A DNA stretch of 64,000 bases from the NCBI GenBank assembly GCA_018402255.1, contig JAGYIS010000010.1, positions 408,465-472,464 of the forward strand. The letters are read 5' to 3'. This DNA comes from Marinobacter sp. (GTDB lineage: Bacteria > Pseudomonadota > Gammaproteobacteria > Pseudomonadales > Oleiphilaceae). Positions 10,053 through 20,226 of this stretch are shown one piece after another; the stretch's first letter is position 1, and each line of letters starts with the position of its first letter. The translations under genes and the position numbers were made by a program. The notes beneath the pieces are model-generated. The model had not been told where the DNA came from, ran no database searches, and was given only the letters and a program-made list of their open reading frames with translations.

Positions 10053-11330
10053 TCAGTCAGCGATGTCGTGCTCCTGCCACACAGCTTTCACCTCATCCGC
10101 AATAATCCGCAAACCTTCGGCAACCTGGTCATCATCCTGTGAGTAAGTGACCCGCAAGCATTCATGGCGATGTTTCCAGTCATCTGCTGGCAAACCGGGG
10201 AAGAAATAATGCCCCGATACCACAAGCACCCCCCTCTCCTTCAAGCGCTGATAAAGCTGCAAACTTGAAATGGGCAGATCCGGGAACCAGAGCCAAAGGA
10301 ACATCGCGCCCTCAGGCTTGTGGATGTACCAACGGCAACTGTCCTCACCCATGGCGTCCCGGAATACCGCAACCGCTTTCTCCATCTTGGCCTTGTAGAA
10401 CGGGCACACCACATCCCGGCTCAACGACAGTATTTCGCCAGACCGGACCAGTGGCTCCGCCAGCATGGCACCGAAACTGCCTGTAGCCAGATTCATGATG
10501 GCATTGATGCCAGACAGCGCTTTAATCACCGGCGCCGCGGCAATCACGATCCCGGTTCGCGCCGCCGGCAAGCCCAGCTTGGACAGGCTCAGGCACAGAA
10601 TGATCTGCTCGTTCCAGGTCGGCTGCGCATCGACAAACAGCAAACTTGGGAAGGGTGTGCCGTAGGCTCCATCCACGATTAATGGAATGTCGTGCTGTCT
10701 GGCAAGCACTTCAAGCCGGGCCAGCTCTTCGTCCGTGATGACGTTCCCGGTCGGATTGGTGGGCCGGGAGACGCAAATGGCGCCGGTTTCGCCGGTCACT
10801 TCGACGGCATCAAAATCGACCCGGTATTTGAACTCATGGGCATCGGTGAAGGAGATGTCCGGTTGCACAGCGTGGAACAGACCAGGCTCGATACCCGCAT
10901 CGGCATAACCGATATACTCCGGTGCCAACGGCAGCAAAATATGCTTGCGGTGACCATCGCCGTAATCGCCAGCGAACATATTGAACAGCATGAAAAAGGC
11001 CGCCTGACTGCCATTGGTCAGTGCAATGTTGTCCGGGGTTAGCCCCCAGTCGTATTCACGGTTCAGCAGTTCGGTCAGCGACGCGATAAACTGCTTTTCA
11101 CCCTGCGGAGGATCATAGACTCCCACCATCCGGCGCACCTGGCCTTCATCCGCCGCCATTCCCGCAAGAATCTCCTGTACCCGACTCTGAATCTCTGGAA
11201 TGTGCCCGGGGTTGCCGCCCCCCATCATGATCATGCCCTCACCGGAGGCCATGGCGTTACCCAGGTCATCCATAAGTGAGGTGATACCGGCATCGGCGGT
11301 GAATTTCCGACCAAAAGCAGAGAGTTTCAT
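10053..11330 (-). CDS. avtA: Valine--pyruvate aminotransferase
   Basis: This PLP-dependent class I/II aminotransferase interconverts valine and pyruvate with 2-ketoisovalerate and alanine. The 425 residues align along the whole length with E. coli AvtA: GGGNPGHIPEIQ, ALTNGSQAAFFMLFN, PLAPEYIGYADAG, ICVSRPTNPTGNVITDEEL, the PLP-lysine segment SLSKLGLP and IHKPEGAMFLWLWF. The gene stands alone and is convergent with DUF3108 (24 bp between stops). Confidence 0.95.
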   Translation of the reverse strand: MKLSAFGRKFTADAGITSLMDDLGNAMASGEGMIMMGGGNPGHIPEIQSRVQEILAGMAADEGQVRRMVGVYDPPQGEKQFIASLTELLNREYDWGLTPDNIALTNGSQAAFFMLFNMFAGDYGDGHRKHILLPLAPEYIGYADAGIEPGLFHAVQPDISFTDAHEFKYRVDFDAVEVTGETGAICVSRPTNPTGNVITDEELARLEVLARQHDIPLIVDGAYGTPFPSLLFVDAQPTWNEQIILCLSLSKLGLPAARTGIVIAAAPVIKALSGINAIMNLATGSFGAMLAEPLVRSGEILSLSRDVVCPFYKAKMEKAVAVFRDAMGEDSCRWYIHKPEGAMFLWLWFPDLPISSLQLYQRLKERGVLVVSGHYFFPGLPADDWKHRHECLRVTYSQDDDQVAEGLRIIADEVKAVWQEHDIAD

Positions 11331-11395
11331 GACGTCTATCCGTTCAAAATCAGGGAATCAGGTGTGTCCGGTCAGTTTAGTCGACGCCGGGCGGC

Positions 11396-11995
11396 TCAAC
11401 TATCGAGGGAAATGCCCAGATTGCTGACGCCGTCATTGGCGGCATCTGTGCGCAGCTGGTCGACAAACTCCTGCCGGGGCGTGCGCTGGCGCTTCAGAGC
11501 CAGTACCACATCGCGCTGGAAAATTTTATCTTCCTTGAGCAGCGGGTGCAGCTCGAATAGTCGGACCAGCTCGTCTTCGTCCATGCCCTCACCTTCGGAC
11601 ATTTCAACAAAGTCCATCACCGTGCCGGTGGCCAGTTGCGACGCTTCGGTAGCCCGATGTTTGTTGGGGTTCAGGCGGTTAAGCAATGCCTGCTCCAGCA
11701 GCTGACAGAAGTCGAAGGCGGGGTATACGCCGTAGGCGTCGTAGTCGTCAACGTTGGGGCTGAGGGATTCGAGTTTGCTCAACAACTGAGGGATGGCGGC
11801 TTCTTCCGCTTCCTGTTGAAGCGTGCCCCAGGCAAGGTCGAGCAGCTGCTGCATTTTGCCGCCGCTTTTCATGCCAACGGCGTCTGCAAACAGCGCGTAG
11901 TTGGGAAAGGCACGTTCGGCAAGGGCCAGCAGGAAGGCGCATTCGCGCCAGCCCTGCAGTTGTGAAACGGCTTTAAGAAACTGGTTGGCGTTCAT
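11396..11995 (-). CDS. yjaG: YjaG family protein (DUF416)
   Basis: This 199-residue cytoplasmic helical protein has the DUF416 pattern of E. coli YjaG: an initial [21 protein letters not shown], the central [14 protein letters not shown] and an SNLGISL end. Its biochemical role is not established. The ATG overlaps the dcd stop by four bases, which makes it the downstream partner in a dcd-yjaG pair. Confidence 0.85.
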   Translation of the reverse strand: MNANQFLKAVSQLQGWRECAFLLALAERAFPNYALFADAVGMKSGGKMQQLLDLAWGTLQQEAEEAAIPQLLSKLESLSPNVDDYDAYGVYPAFDFCQLLEQALLNRLNPNKHRATEASQLATGTVMDFVEMSEGEGMDEDELVRLFELHPLLKEDKIFQRDVVLALKRQRTPRQEFVDQLRTDAANDGVSNLGISLDS

Positions 11996-12558
11996 GTCCT
12001 GGGCAGGGTCACGCCGGTCTGGCCAAGGTACTTGCCGCCGCGGTCTTTATAGCTGGTTTCGCAGATTTCGTCAGACTCGAAGAACAACATCTGGGCAACA
12101 CCTTCGTTGGCGTAGATCTTTGCCGGCAGGTTGGTGGTGTTGGAAAATTCCAGAGTCACCTGGCCTTCCCACTCCGGCTCCAGCGGGGTAACGTTGACGA
12201 TGATGCCGCAGCGAGCATAAGTGCTTTTGCCGAGGCAGATAGTCAGTACACTTCTGGGGATGCGGAAGTACTCAACAGTGCGCGCCAGGGCAAAGCTGTT
12301 CGGCGGAATCACGCAGACGTCGCTGGTCACGTTCACGAAGCTGTTTTCGTCGAAGTTTTTGGGGTCGACGGTGGCACTGTGCACGTTGGTGAAAATTTTG
12401 AACTCGTTGCTGCAGCGTACGTCGTAGCCGTAGCTGGAGGTGCCGTAGGAGATGACGCGGCCTTTTTCGTTTTCACGAACTTGCCCGGCTTCGAAGGGTT
12501 CGATCATGCCGTGCTGCTCGGACATCCGGCGGATCCACTTATCGGACTTGATGCTCAT
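11992..12558 (-). CDS. dcd: dCTP deaminase
   Basis: Dcd converts dCTP to dUTP, feeding dTMP synthesis. The 188-residue protein is of the Pseudomonas length class. The dUTPase-like fold motifs are present: [10 protein letters not shown], the [10 protein letters not shown] nucleotide loop, the catalytic-glutamate strand [10 protein letters not shown] and the C-terminal [13 protein letters not shown]. It lies between yjaG (four-base overlap) and mrp, with a 259 bp spacer upstream that contains a palindromic repeat. Confidence 0.95.
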   Translation of the reverse strand: MSIKSDKWIRRMSEQHGMIEPFEAGQVRENEKGRVISYGTSSYGYDVRCSNEFKIFTNVHSATVDPKNFDENSFVNVTSDVCVIPPNSFALARTVEYFRIPRSVLTICLGKSTYARCGIIVNVTPLEPEWEGQVTLEFSNTTNLPAKIYANEGVAQMLFFESDEICETSYKDRGGKYLGQTGVTLPRT

Positions 12559-12619
12559 GGTGAATTCTCGTTTCCAGCTGGGAAAAATTGTGGCGTAGTT
12601 TACCTTGTACTGCGGTGGC

Positions 12620-12660
12620 TGTCGAAGGTCTGGGATTACGCCCCCAAAACCGCTACGCCC
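12620..12660. repeat. Possible decayed remnant of the palindromic element
   Basis: A stretch starting TGTCGAAGG at 12620 resembles the first 17 bases of the element core, read on the plus strand. Shortly after, at about 12645-12657, comes AAAACCGCTACG, which matches the other core edge read in the opposite direction. It adjoins the intact copy at 12674. The similarity is short and could be a partial duplication. Confidence 0.35.
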
Positions 12661-12673
12661 GATGACTGCGACA

Positions 12674-12769
12674 TCAGGCCCTTCTGTCCAAAAACCGCTA
12701 CGAGCACATCCATGTGCGCTTCTCTCAGGCCATCCCTGGCCTTCGACATTTTTGGACAGAAGGGCCTGA
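12674..12769 (-). repeat. Palindromic element copy 1 (two-hairpin core)
   Basis: Perfect 21 bp inverted arms (12674-12694 and 12749-12769) enclose a 54 bp core. On the minus strand the core contains two 5 bp-stem hairpins with four-base loops: GGCCA-GGGA-TGGCC (12728-12741) and GCACA-TGGA-TGTGC (12704-12717). The core differs from copy 2 at a single position. It lies between mrp and dcd, both minus, so here the GGA-bearing strand is the sense strand of the flanking genes. It could serve as the mrp terminator. Confidence 0.85.
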
Positions 12770-12817
12770 CGCCGCGATCAGACTACGGAGCTGGAGTCAC
12801 TATCCACCCAATCTTGG

Positions 12818-13917
12818 TCAATGCTCAGCTACGGAAACACTCGAAATCGTTCCACCAAGATTCCGTTCCCGGGTAGACAGTTCCGCCCCCACCCTTCGGG
12901 CAATATCGCGATAACGCAGCGCCACTTCGGACTCTGGCTCAGCCACCACGGTGGGCGAACCACTGTCGGTCTGTTCACGAATGGTCATGTGCAGGGGCAA
13001 CTGGCCCAGCAAGATGGTGTCGTATTCCTCTGCGATTCGTTCGCCACCACCATGGCCAAACAGCGGCTCTTCGTGGCCGCAGTTGCTGCAGATATGGACA
13101 CTCATGTTTTCGACCACGCCAATCACCGGCACTTCGACTTTGCGGAACATTTCGATGCCTTTTTTGCCGTCCAGCAGGGCAATGTCCTGGGGGTGGTGAC
13201 AATGACGGCGCCGGTAACCGGGACTTTCTGACCAAGGGTTAGCTGGATGTCGCCGGTGCCGGGGGGCATATCGACGATCAGGTAATCGAGCTCATCCCAC
13301 AGGGTTTGCTCAAGCAGCTGCATGACCGCACCGCTGACCATGGGGCCGCGCCAGGCCATGGGGGTTTTGTCAGTGGTGACGAAAGCCATGGAGTTGGCTT
13401 GCAGGCCGTGGGCCTGGATGGGCACGAAGTATTTGTTTTCTCGCACGTCCGGGCGCTTACCTTCGGGCACGCCGAGCATCATGCCGATGCTGGGGCCGTA
13501 GATGTCGGCGTCGAGTATGCCCACTCTCGCGCCTTCGGCGTGCAGGGCGAGGGCTAGGTTGACAGCGGTGGTGGATTTGCCCACGCCACCTTTGCCGGAG
13601 GCGACGGCAATGATGTTTTTCACGCCCGGGACAGTGGCAATGTCTTTGTTGACTTTACAGGCGTAAATCTTCTGACCCACGTGGACGTCGGCACTTTCAA
13701 CGCCGTCGACGAATTCAAGGGCGTTGGCAACGATCTGTTTGAGGCCACCGGCAATGCCTTTGCTGGGGTATGGGAGTTCCACCATCAGGGTAACGTTGCC
13801 CAGGTCGTCTGCCGCGAGAGATTTGACGGCGCCCAGTTCGTAAAGGTCTTTGTTCAGGTAGGGGTCCCGGTATTCGCGGACGGCTTGTTCGAGTGCCTGT
13901 TGGGAAATCTGGGTCAT
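12818..13917 (-). CDS. mrp: Mrp/ApbC iron-sulfur cluster carrier, frameshifted at a homopolymer
   Basis: Mrp (ApbC) is a P-loop ATPase that carries and delivers Fe-S clusters in the cytoplasm. The start at ATG 13917 (MTQISQQALEQAVREY) has GGAG upstream; the longer upstream frame is not needed. Visible are an N-terminal MIP18-like domain (1-95), the deviant Walker A SGKGGVGKSTTAVNLA, LDADIYGPS, VDMPPGTGD and, after the break, the cluster-binding CSNC in VENMSVHICSNCGHEE. The frame changes at a five-base C/G run (13189-13193); six bases would give VTTPQDIALLDGKKGIEMF and a normal protein of about 366 residues. The gene is divergent from metG. Confidence 0.88.
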
Positions 13918-14095
13918 CGGGGTCTCCGGAATAAGCGAATCACCTTGAATGCAGGTGAAAAATGATGGCTTGGAAGGTATCATCTGTGGCCGTTTCTGAC
14001 CATATGGGGTCTTTACCTGGAACAATCAATCCGGATTGCTGCCAGAACCCCGTTTGTCTTTCCAACCCGCATCAATATAAGGTTCGGACATCACC
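13918..14095. promoter_or_regulatory. Divergent promoter region, mrp / metG
   Basis: This 178 bp spacer between divergent mrp and metG must hold both promoters. The arrangement mrp-metG is conserved in gammaproteobacteria. I cannot name a specific regulator site. Confidence 0.4.
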
Positions 14096-16125
14096 ATGAC
14101 GCAAGCGAGCAAGTCACAGCGCGATATTCTGGTTACCAGCGCCCTGCCCTACGCCAACGGCCCGATTCACCTGGGGCATTTGCTGGAATACATTCAGACG
14201 GATATCTGGGTGCGCTATCAGAAGATGCGGGGCCATAACTGCTATTACGTTTGTGCCGATGATGCTCACGGTACTGCCATCATGCTGCGGGCAGAGCGTG
14301 AGGGTATTACGCCAGAGCAATTGATTGACCGGATTCGTCAGGAGCATCAGGAAGACTTTGCCGGCTTCCACATCCGTTTTGACAACTACCACTCCACTCA
14401 TTCCGAGGAAAACCGTTTTTCTCGGAGTACATCTACCGCCAGATTCAGGAAAACGGCAACATTGCCACCCGTAAGATCACCCAGTTCTTTGATCCTGAGA
14501 AAGAAATGTTCCTGGCGGACCGTTTCATCAAAGGCACTTGCCCCAAGTGCAAAACCGACGACCAGTACGGTGACAACTGTGAAGCCTGTGGTGCCACCTA
14601 TACACCCGCGGAGTTGATCAACCCTCGCTCGGCCGTGTCTGGCGCCACACCGGTGGAGAAAGAATCCGAACACTATTTCTTCAAACTGCCGGAATTCCAC
14701 GATTTCCTGAGCAAGTGGACCCGCAGTGGTGCTCTGCAGCCGCAAGTAGCCAATAAACTGGCTGAGTGGCTGGATGCAGGCTTGCAGGAATGGGACATCA
14801 GCCGGGATGCGCCCTACTTCGGGTTTGAGATTCCCGATGCCCCGGGCAAGTATTTCTATGTCTGGCTGGATGCCCCGATCGGTTACCTGGCCAGTTTCAA
14901 AAATCTTTGCAACCGCGAAGGCATTGATTTCGAGCATTTCTGGAAGAAGGATTCCACCGCCGAGGTGTATCACTTCATCGGCAAAGACATCATCAACTTC
15001 CACGCTCTGTTCTGGCCGTCCATGCTTCACGACGCGGGCTTCCGCACACCCACAGCGGTCTGGGCCCACGGCTTTGTGACGGTGAATGGCAAAAAGATGT
15101 CCAAGTCCCGCGGTACCTTCATCATGGCCCGCACCTTTCTGGATCACCTGGACCCGGAATACCTGCGCTACTACTTCGCAGCCAAGCTGACCGGTGGCGT
15201 GGATGACATGGACCTGAACCTGGAAGACTTTGCCGCCCGAGTGAACTCGGATCTGGTCGGCAAGGTGGTCAACATCGCCAGCCGCAGTGCCGGGTTTATC
15301 ACCAAGCGGTTTGACGGCAAGCTGGGCAAGATCACCGAGCAGGACAAGCTGAAAGAATTTATCGACGCCGGTGAACAGATTGCGGAGTTCTACGAAACCC
15401 GCGAATTCGGCCGCGCCATGCGCCGGATCATGGAGTTGGCCGACATCGCCAACCAGTACGTGAACGACGAGCAGCCCTGGGTGATCGCCAAGCAGGAAGG
15501 TCAGGATGACAAACTTCAGGCTATCTGCACCAACGCCCTGAACATGTTCCGCCTGCTGATGACTTACCTGGCGCCGGTACTGCCGAAAACCGCTGAGGCT
15601 TCGCAGTCATTCCTGAATTCCCGACTCATTTGGAATAACCGTGCCGCCCTGCTGGAAAATCATGGCATCGACAAGTTCAAGCCGCTGATGAGCCGGGTCG
15701 ACATGGTCCAGATCGAGAAGATGCTGGACGCTTCCAAAGAGGAGATGCCGGCAGCCATTGGCCAGCCGGCGCCGGCCGCAGACCTTGAGCCCATTGCAGA
15801 GGAAATCGAGTTCGGGGATTTCGCCAAAGTCGATTTGCGAGTGGTCAAAATCGTCAAGGCCGAGCACGTTGAGGGCGCTGACAAGCTTCTTCGCCTGACT
15901 CTTGATGTGGGGCATGGTGAACGCAACGTGTTTGCTGGTATCAAGTCTGCCTACAAACCGGAAGATCTGGAAGGCCGTATGACCGTGATGGTCGCAAACC
16001 TGAAGCCCCGCAAGATGAAGTTTGGCATGTCGGAAGGTATGGTTCTGGCGGCCGGGCCCGGCGGCAAGGACATTTTCATCCTGTCCCCGGATTCCGGCGC
16101 CACGCCGGGCATGCGGGTTATGTAA
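14096..16125 (+). CDS. metG: Methionyl-tRNA synthetase, frameshifted at a homopolymer
   Basis: MetG charges tRNA-Met and is essential. The first frame carries [13 protein letters not shown] (HIGH motif, 25-28) and runs to the SEENR segment. The second carries the zinc knuckle CPKC...CEAC, the KMSKS loop (334-338 after correction) and a C-terminal EMAP/Trbp111 tRNA-binding domain ([20 protein letters not shown]). The break is at T5 14416-14420; T6 would read [18 protein letters not shown] and restore 676 residues, against 677 in E. coli. As an essential single-copy gene it is unlikely to be truly broken. rsxA follows after 24 bp. Confidence 0.95.
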
Positions 16126-16149
16126 GCAGCAACAGGCAGAGACGCTCCG

Positions 16150-16731
16150 ATGACCGAGTATTTGCTGATATTGGTGAGCACCATTCTGGTGAACAACTTT
16201 GTGCTGGTACAGTTCCTAGGACTGTGCCCGTTCATGGGCGTCTCCGGCAAGCTGGAAACCGCCATGGGCATGTCTCTGGCCACCACCTTTGTGCTGACCC
16301 TGGCCTCGGTGTGCAGCTATCTGGCATACACCTATTTGCTGGAGCCGCTGGACCTGGCGTTTCTGCGAACCATCACCTTCATTCTGGTGATTGCCGTGGT
16401 GGTTCAGTTCACTGAAATGGTGGTGCGCAAAACCAGCCCCCTGCTGTACCGGGTACTGGGCATATTTTTGCCGCTGATTACCACCAACTGTGCGGTGCTC
16501 GGTGTGGCGCTGCTGAACATCAACAAAAACAACAACTTTGTTGAGTCTGTGTTATACGGCTTTGGTGCTGCGGCCGGGTTTTCGCTGGTGCTGGTTCTGT
16601 TTGCCGCCATGCGCGAACGCATCGCCGTGTCTGACGTGCCCGTCGCCTTTCGGGGTGCCTCCATCGGCCTGATTACGGCCGGTCTGATGGCGCTGGCGTT
16701 CCTGGGCTTCACCGGCCTGGTTGTGATCTGA
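16150..16731 (+). CDS. rsxA: Electron transport complex subunit RsxA
   Basis: RsxA (RnfA) is an inner-membrane subunit of the Rnf/Rsx complex, which couples ferredoxin or NADH oxidation to ion movement and, in enterics, keeps SoxR reduced. It has 193 residues and six predicted membrane helices, with the conserved openings [14 protein letters not shown] and TTNCAVLG, each holding one of the cysteines of a membrane-embedded iron site known in the family. It is first of six rsx genes in the order A-B-C-D-G-E and follows metG closely. Confidence 0.95.
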   Translation: MTEYLLILVSTILVNNFVLVQFLGLCPFMGVSGKLETAMGMSLATTFVLTLASVCSYLAYTYLLEPLDLAFLRTITFILVIAVVVQFTEMVVRKTSPLLYRVLGIFLPLITTNCAVLGVALLNINKNNNFVESVLYGFGAAAGFSLVLVLFAAMRERIAVSDVPVAFRGASIGLITAGLMALAFLGFTGLVVI

Positions 16732-16744
16732 CGGAGCGGTTGTT

Positions 16745-17323
16745 ATGTGGACAAGCTTCCTGATTGCTGTTGTGGTGCTGCTTGCCCTGGCGCTGGTCTT
16801 TGGCGCCCTGCTGGGTTTTGCATCTGAACGCTTCAAGGTTGAGGGCAACCCGCTGGTAGAGCAAATTGATGCGCTGCTGCCGCAAACCCAGTGTGGCCAG
16901 TGCGGCTTCCCCGGCTGCCACCCTTACGCAGAAGCCATTGCCAACGGTGAGGCGATCAACAAATGCCCACCGGGTGGTGAAACCACCATCAAGGCCCTGG
17001 CCGACCTGCTGGACGTTGAGCCGCAGCCACTGGATGCCGAACACGGCGCAGAGCAAGCCAAACGGGTAGCCGTCATTCGTGAAGACGAATGCATTGGCTG
17101 TACCAAGTGCATCCAGGCGTGCCCGGTCGATGCCATTCTGGGCGCGGCCAAGCACATGCATACGGTCATCGAAAGCGAGTGCACCGGATGCGACCTGTGC
17201 GTCGAGCCCTGCCCGGTCGACTGCATTGACATGATCACCATCCAGCCCGACATCCGTACCTGGACCTGGACACCGCCCAAGCCCGACATCATTGCCACCG
17301 ACCGCCAGGGAGCCAGTGCCTGA
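16745..17323 (+). CDS. rsxB: Electron transport complex subunit RsxB (Fe-S protein)
   Basis: RsxB carries the iron-sulfur clusters of the complex. Its 192 residues begin with one membrane anchor (5-25), followed by a Fe-S domain with C50, C53, C58 and C74 (CGQCGFPGC...C), then two ferredoxin-type sets C116/C119/C122/C126 and C146/C149/C152/C156. This matches the RnfB design. Its stop overlaps the rsxC start (TGATG). All ligands are present, so the protein should be functional. Confidence 0.96.
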   Translation: MWTSFLIAVVVLLALALVFGALLGFASERFKVEGNPLVEQIDALLPQTQCGQCGFPGCHPYAEAIANGEAINKCPPGGETTIKALADLLDVEPQPLDAEHGAEQAKRVAVIREDECIGCTKCIQACPVDAILGAAKHMHTVIESECTGCDLCVEPCPVDCIDMITIQPDIRTWTWTPPKPDIIATDRQGASA

Positions 17324-19152
17324 TGACTCAGTTGTGGGATTTTGCCGGCGGCGTTCACCCGGCCGAAAACAAACACCAATCAACCAGTCGTCCAATCCGA
17401 CGAGCAGGCATTCCTGAGCGCCTCATTCTGCCGCTACAGCAGCACATTGGCACGCCGGCTGAAGCCATTGTCAGCATCGGTGACCGAGTGCTTAAAGGCC
17501 AGAAGATCGCAGAGGTAACAACAGGCATTGGTGTACCGGTGCATGCGCCGACCTCCGGCACTATCGAGGCCATAGAACAGCGGCAAGTCCCCCACCCCTC
17601 CGGCATGGCAGATTGGTGCATCATTCTGAAGCCGGATGGCGAAGACCAGTGGGGCGAGCGCAATCCGGCCAGTGATTATCACCAACTTGGCCGCGACGAG
17701 GTTCTGGACAGGATTCGCAACGCGGGCATTTCCGGCATGGGCGGCGCTGGCTTTCCGACCGACATCAAATTACGCCCGCCGCGGGATCGCAAGGTCGAAA
17801 CGCTTATTCTCAACGGTGCCGAATGCGAGCCCTACATTACTGCCGATGATATGACCATGCGCGAGCTTGCCGACGAGGTCGTCGCTGGCATGAAGGTGAT
17901 GGCCTGGATTCTTCGTCCATCCCGCTGTGTGGTCGGTATTGAAGACAACAAGCCGGAAGCCATTGAAGCCATGCGCAAGGCGGTTCAGGGCACGCAGATC
18001 GAAATTGCGGTGGTGCCCACCAAATACCCGTCAGGCGGCGAAAAACAGCTGGTCCAGATTTTAACCGGACTGGAAGTACCCAGCGGCGGCATTCCTGCCG
18101 ACATCGGCGTGATGTGCCAGAACGTGGGTACCGCCGTTGCCGTTTCTCGCGCCATTTTTGAAGGTATTCCGCTGATTTCCCGCGTGTTCACCATCTCTGG
18201 TGACGCGGTGCAGGAACCCGGCAACTTCGACGTGTTGATCGGCACGCCGGTCAGCGATTTACTGGCAGCCGCCGGGTTGCAAGCCGACAAGCTGAACCGC
18301 CTGGTACTGGGCGGCCCCATGATGGGCTACACCCTGACCACCGACCAGATCCCGGTCATCAAGACCTCCAACTGTGTGATTGCCGCCACCCGCGCCGAGT
18401 TGCCGGCACCACCGCCGGAACAACCCTGTATTCGCTGCGGCGAGTGCGCAGAGGTCTGCCCTATGGAACTCCTGCCACAGCAGTTGTTCTGGTATTCGAA
18501 GGCAACGGAGTTTGAGAAGGCCGAGCACCTGAACCTGTTTGACTGCATTGAATGTGGCGCATGCTCCTACGTTTGCCCGAGCTCTATTCCCCTGGTGCAG
18601 TATTACCGCTTTGCCAAAGGAGAGATCCGTACGCAACGTGCCGAGCAATTGAAGTCTGATCGTGCCCGTGAACGTTTCGAGGCCCGCCAGGCGCGCCTTG
18701 AACGGGAGCAACAGGAGAAAGAGCTGCGGCGCAAAGAGCGCGCCAAAGCCGCCGCCGAGGCTCAGGCCCAGAAGCAAGCAGAAGCAGAGCAAACCGTGAG
18801 CCAGGGTGACGCTGTGGATAATCGCGATGCCAAAGCGGCGTTGGTGCAACAGGCACTGGAACGGAAGAAAGCCAAAGCCGCTCAGGCAACAGAATCCACC
18901 CAGCAGCCACCCACGAAACCCGCTGAAAAACCAGATATTGAGGCGCTGGAGAAACAACTGACCCAGGCCGAGGCCAAGCTGAACACCATGCAGACCATGC
19001 TGGATGACGCAAAAACACAGCAAGCCGACAACGTGGACAAGCTGGAACGGGCTGTCGCCAAGAATCACGATCGGGTTGTACGTGCCCGTGATGCGTTGGC
19101 ACAGGCCCATAAACTGGCGGGCACCGAATCCAGCCCGCAGCTGTCCGAGTAA
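17323..19152 (+). CDS. rsxC: Electron transport complex subunit RsxC (NADH/FMN/Fe-S)
   Basis: RsxC is the peripheral, cytoplasmic-side subunit that takes electrons from NADH through FMN. In its 609 residues I see the N-terminal RnfC barrel (GGVHPAENK), the FMN/NADH-binding GMGGAGFPTDIKL and NGAECEPYITADD, and two ferredoxin sets C369/C372/C375/C379 and C408/C411/C414/C418. From about residue 440 to the end it is a charged Ala/Lys/Glu/Gln-rich helix, probably coiled coil, shorter than the very long tails of enteric RsxC. Confidence 0.96.
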   Translation: MTQLWDFAGGVHPAENKHQSTSRPIRRAGIPERLILPLQQHIGTPAEAIVSIGDRVLKGQKIAEVTTGIGVPVHAPTSGTIEAIEQRQVPHPSGMADWCIILKPDGEDQWGERNPASDYHQLGRDEVLDRIRNAGISGMGGAGFPTDIKLRPPRDRKVETLILNGAECEPYITADDMTMRELADEVVAGMKVMAWILRPSRCVVGIEDNKPEAIEAMRKAVQGTQIEIAVVPTKYPSGGEKQLVQILTGLEVPSGGIPADIGVMCQNVGTAVAVSRAIFEGIPLISRVFTISGDAVQEPGNFDVLIGTPVSDLLAAAGLQADKLNRLVLGGPMMGYTLTTDQIPVIKTSNCVIAATRAELPAPPPEQPCIRCGECAEVCPMELLPQQLFWYSKATEFEKAEHLNLFDCIECGACSYVCPSSIPLVQYYRFAKGEIRTQRAEQLKSDRARERFEARQARLEREQQEKELRRKERAKAAAEAQAQKQAEAEQTVSQGDAVDNRDAKAALVQQALERKKAKAAQATESTQQPPTKPAEKPDIEALEKQLTQAEAKLNTMQTMLDDAKTQQADNVDKLERAVAKNHDRVVRARDALAQAHKLAGTESSPQLSE

Positions 19153-19170
19153 CCCATTGCAGGATCCGTC

Positions 19171-20223
19171 ATGGCATTAGTTCAACAAACATCACCCCAT
19201 GCCCGCAATGCCCGACCAACATCACGGGTAATGCTCTGGGTTATGCTGGCCACAGTGCCGGGCCTGATTGCCCAGACTCTGTTCTTTGGCTGGGGCAATC
19301 TGATCAATGTGGTCTGGTGCGTGGCGCTGGCACTGGGCTCTGAAGCCGTGATCCTGAAACTTCGCGACAAACCGATCGCTTTCTTTCTGAAAGACAATAC
19401 CGCTGCCGTCACCGGCTTGCTGCTGGGCCTGTCGCTGCCCCAGTTTGCGCCTTGGTGGGTATCCGGCATTGCCGTCATTTCCGCCATCGTGGTGGCCAAG
19501 CAGCTCTACGGTGGGTTGGGATCCAACCCGTTCAACCCGGCCATGGTAGGCTACGCTCTGGTGCTGATCTCCTTCCCGGTGGCCATGACCACCAACTGGG
19601 CGCAACCTGCGACCCTGTGGGCCGGGGCACCCGGTTTCGGCGAAACCCTGGCAACCATTTTTTCCGCCAGTCAGACCAGCATCGATGCCTGGACCATGGC
19701 GACCCCGCTGGACGAATACAAACACAAAATTGCCACATTTACCGCTGCCGAGGTCCTGCAACACCCAACCTTTGGCGATCTGGTGGCAAGAGGCTGGGAA
19801 TGGGTCAATCTGGCGTTTCTCGCCGGTGGCCTGGTGTTAATCTGGCTCAGAATCATTACCTGGCACATTCCGGTTGCGTTCCTCGGCGCCATCGCCGTCA
19901 TGAGCCTGGCGTTCGGCAGCAACGCGGATCAATACGCACCATTACAACTGCACCTGCTGGCCGGCGGCACCATGCTCGGCGCCTTCTTCATAGCAACAGA
20001 TCCTGTGTCTGCGGCCACCAGCCATCAGGGCAAGCTCATTTATGGCGCCGGTATCGGCGTGCTGATCTACCTGATCCGCACCTGGGGTAACTACCCGGAC
20101 GCCGTGGCCTTCAGCGTACTGTTACTGAACTTTGCAGTACCCTTTATCGATCACTACACACCGCCCAGAACCTATGGCCACCACAAAGCCCGGCGCGGTG
20201 TGCCCGGCAAGAACGGAGGCTGA
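19171..20223 (+). CDS. rsxD: Electron transport complex subunit RsxD
   Basis: RsxD is a polytopic membrane subunit related to NqrB. The 350 residues include about eight to ten membrane helices, [24 protein letters not shown] and the family C-terminal [20 protein letters not shown]. The segment MATPLDEY (Thr178) is in the region where RnfD proteins carry covalent FMN; I infer that role from position only. The gene is followed three bases later by rsxG, so the two are tightly linked. Confidence 0.94.
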   Translation: MALVQQTSPHARNARPTSRVMLWVMLATVPGLIAQTLFFGWGNLINVVWCVALALGSEAVILKLRDKPIAFFLKDNTAAVTGLLLGLSLPQFAPWWVSGIAVISAIVVAKQLYGGLGSNPFNPAMVGYALVLISFPVAMTTNWAQPATLWAGAPGFGETLATIFSASQTSIDAWTMATPLDEYKHKIATFTAAEVLQHPTFGDLVARGWEWVNLAFLAGGLVLIWLRIITWHIPVAFLGAIAVMSLAFGSNADQYAPLQLHLLAGGTMLGAFFIATDPVSAATSHQGKLIYGAGIGVLIYLIRTWGNYPDAVAFSVLLLNFAVPFIDHYTPPRTYGHHKARRGVPGKNGG

Positions 20224-20226
20224 CCC

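Noticed and set aside
4325..14420. Programmed ribosomal frameshifting at the T5/G5 runs
   Set aside because: The runs are five bases, no stimulatory structure or internal ribosome site is evident, and three unrelated genes show the same one-base deficit. Sequence error explains it more simply.
14398..15147. A 249-codon minus-strand frame opposite metG
   Set aside because: Antisense shadow of metG; no family resemblance.
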